A DNA stretch of 64,000 nucleotides. Origin: Schizochytrium sp. CCTCC M209059. Taxonomy: Eukaryota; Sar; Bigyra; Thraustochytrida; Thraustochytriidae. Location of the stretch: NCBI GenBank assembly GCA_000818945.1, contig KN805384.1:585681-649680 (forward strand). The letters run 5' to 3'. A program made the position numbers and the translations under genes. Position 1 is the stretch's first letter. Every line of letters begins with the position of its first letter. The notes beneath the pieces are model-generated. The model was given only the letters and a program-made list of their open reading frames with translations. It did not search any database and had not been told where the DNA came from. This document shows positions 63,197 through 64,000 of the stretch, piece by piece.

Positions 63197-64000
63197 TCAA
63201 TCTTCGGCGAGAAAGGCGTCGAGATCAAAGTCATCATCATCATCGGCGACTTCTGGAGGCTGGCCCTCCTCGCCGTCCCAAGGCTCGACAGTCTGAATGC
63301 GCGGCCAGCCTCCATCAAAGAATTCTCCCAATGTTTTTGCCGATGCCGCAAACGCAGAGAGTGCGCCTCCCGTGAATCCAGAACCGCGCATGGGAAGAGC
63401 AAGCTCCTGTGCGCCGTGACGACGTAGAAGGAGCACCGCAGGAAAACCGAACTCGAGCGAGTACGCCTCTTCCCACGCGGGCTGAGCGCCAGCCTCGACC
63501 CATGCAAAAGGCATGTGACGCGCCTTGCGTTGCGCGTCTTCGAGCTCGGCAATGAGCTCCTCGCGACCCTGCTTGCCCGAGTCAAGAATGTGCGGCAGAA
63601 ATGCAATCACGCATTTGCTCTGCGCCCCGCACGTGTCCTCGAAATCAGCTTGCGATACCAGTTCCGGGATCTCCAGACTCACCTGGCCGCCGTGACGTTC
63701 AAAGGCCTCAAGACTCCACGCCACGATTGCCTCGGCGGACCGTTCCATTTGGTAGTCTTCTGCAGCGTCATCGTCCTTGTTCATGGCGCCCGGAGGGAAA
63801 AACTTGATGGTGGGAAAGCCCTGGATTCCGAAACGCTGCGCAAGGGCCTCGTTCGCGGTGGCGTCGACATTGGCAATCACAACGCCGCTGCCCGCAAGCT
63901 CTGAAGCGGCTTGCGCCCATTCTGGATGCAGGCGCTGACAGTGCCCGCACCATGGCGCGGTAAAGCTCACCAAGAAGGCGTCGTCACTTTGTTGTACAAT
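63197..64000 (-). CDS. P5/PDIA6-like protein disulfide isomerase, C-terminal part (runs off window)
   Basis: The frame is open to the window edge (64000), so at least 268 codons are present and the N-terminus is missing. It opens in a thioredoxin domain: SFTAPWCGHCQRLHPEW (CGHC active site), NVDATANEALAQRFGIQGFPTIKFF with the cis-Pro. A second, redox-inactive thioredoxin-like domain follows (CVIAFLPHILDSG, AVLLLRRHGAQEL), the PDIA6/P5 arrangement. The C-terminus is acidic (DDDDDFDLDAFLAED) and lacks a KDEL-type ER-retention signal, ending AED. It should oxidise or isomerise disulfides of secretory proteins in the ER lumen. The missing retention signal could mean a different location or retention by partners. 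Confidence 0.88.
   Translation of the reverse strand: MVQQSDDAFLVSFTAPWCGHCQRLHPEWAQAASELAGSGVVIANVDATANEALAQRFGIQGFPTIKFFPPGAMNKDDDAAEDYQMERSAEAIVAWSLEAFERHGGQVSLEIPELVSQADFEDTCGAQSKCVIAFLPHILDSGKQGREELIAELEDAQRKARHMPFAWVEAGAQPAWEEAYSLEFGFPAVLLLRRHGAQELALPMRGSGFTGGALSAFAASAKTLGEFFDGGWPRIQTVEPWDGEEGQPPEVADDDDDFDLDAFLAED

Noticed and set aside
1..64000. CRISPR arrays, transposons, integrated viruses, rRNA genes
   Set aside because: No spaced direct repeats, transposase/reverse-transcriptase/integrase motifs, capsid or polymerase genes, or rRNA-like sequence noticed. The repeats present are micro/minisatellites and one tandem duplication.

Overview
The window is a GC-rich nuclear contig from a single-celled eukaryote. 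Large proteins (up to 1,679 aa) are encoded in single uninterrupted frames. Only one coding intron can be placed with confidence. Genes are tightly spaced and alternate between strands, and the gene set is entirely eukaryotic: SIN3, a multidomain myosin, a PI4-kinase, TOM1-like 7TM, CEMIP-like G8 and MAPR proteins. This fits a stramenopile of the thraustochytrid/labyrinthulomycete type, because of the compact GC-rich mostly intronless genes and the myosin with PH and PX tail modules. That placement is inferred from gene style, not proven. Three runs of N (6780-6867, 38262-38271, 51727-51811) show that this is a scaffold.

Layout. 0-6.3 kb: an Hsp70/Hsp110-like protein fused to TPRs and a MAP3K-type kinase, both on the minus strand. 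6.3-9.8 kb: low-complexity GC-rich DNA with a gap and a 642-bp tandem duplication. 9.8-13.8 kb: a two-TM RNase-kappa/V-ATPase-f-like protein, a coiled-coil protein and a membrane-anchored BAG-domain protein. 14-16.9 kb: PI4-kinase (minus). 17.1-17.5 kb: a decayed metallophosphoesterase fragment. 18.4-26.4 kb: glutaminyl-tRNA synthetase and a 1,634-aa myosin (motor, helix, PH, zinc ribbon, PX-like). 26.8-27.5 kb: two convergent, intron-containing tRNA-Trp(CCA) genes. 27.9-30.2 kb: a divergent pair (secreted FAD oxidoreductase and a coiled-coil protein). 31-36 kb: spermidine synthase with a tail anchor, and a G8/beta-helix type I membrane protein. 36.8-41.4 kb: an alpha/beta hydrolase and a WW/coiled-coil/SFI1-like protein, convergent across a small gap. 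42.6-44.4 kb: methylcrotonoyl-CoA carboxylase beta. 44.9-47.5 kb: a membrane-anchored fusion of an M14 carboxypeptidase-like domain and a gamma-glutamylcyclotransferase-like domain, both missing catalytic residues. 48.3-50.4 kb: a MORN-repeat protein and a TOM1-like 7TM protein. 52.1-57.4 kb: a twin-CX9C protein six bases upstream of SIN3. 57.7-60.8 kb: a spliced acidic repeat protein and a tandem MAPR/cytochrome-b5-like protein. 62-64 kb: succinate dehydrogenase cytochrome b subunit and the C-terminal part of a P5-like protein disulfide isomerase that runs off the window.

There is no operon or obvious functional cluster. Mitochondrial functions (MCC beta, SDHC, probably the CX9C protein), chaperone regulation (Hsp70-TPR, BAG, PDI) and phosphoinositide/membrane traffic (PI4K, PX/PH myosin) recur but are scattered. 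No mobile element, CRISPR array, rRNA or viral gene was seen. The least ordinary items are the Hsp110-like protein lacking the peptide-binding beta-domain, the double pseudoenzyme fusion, the tail-anchored spermidine synthase, the CX9C/SIN3 head-to-tail junction and the two identical spliced tRNA-Trp genes.
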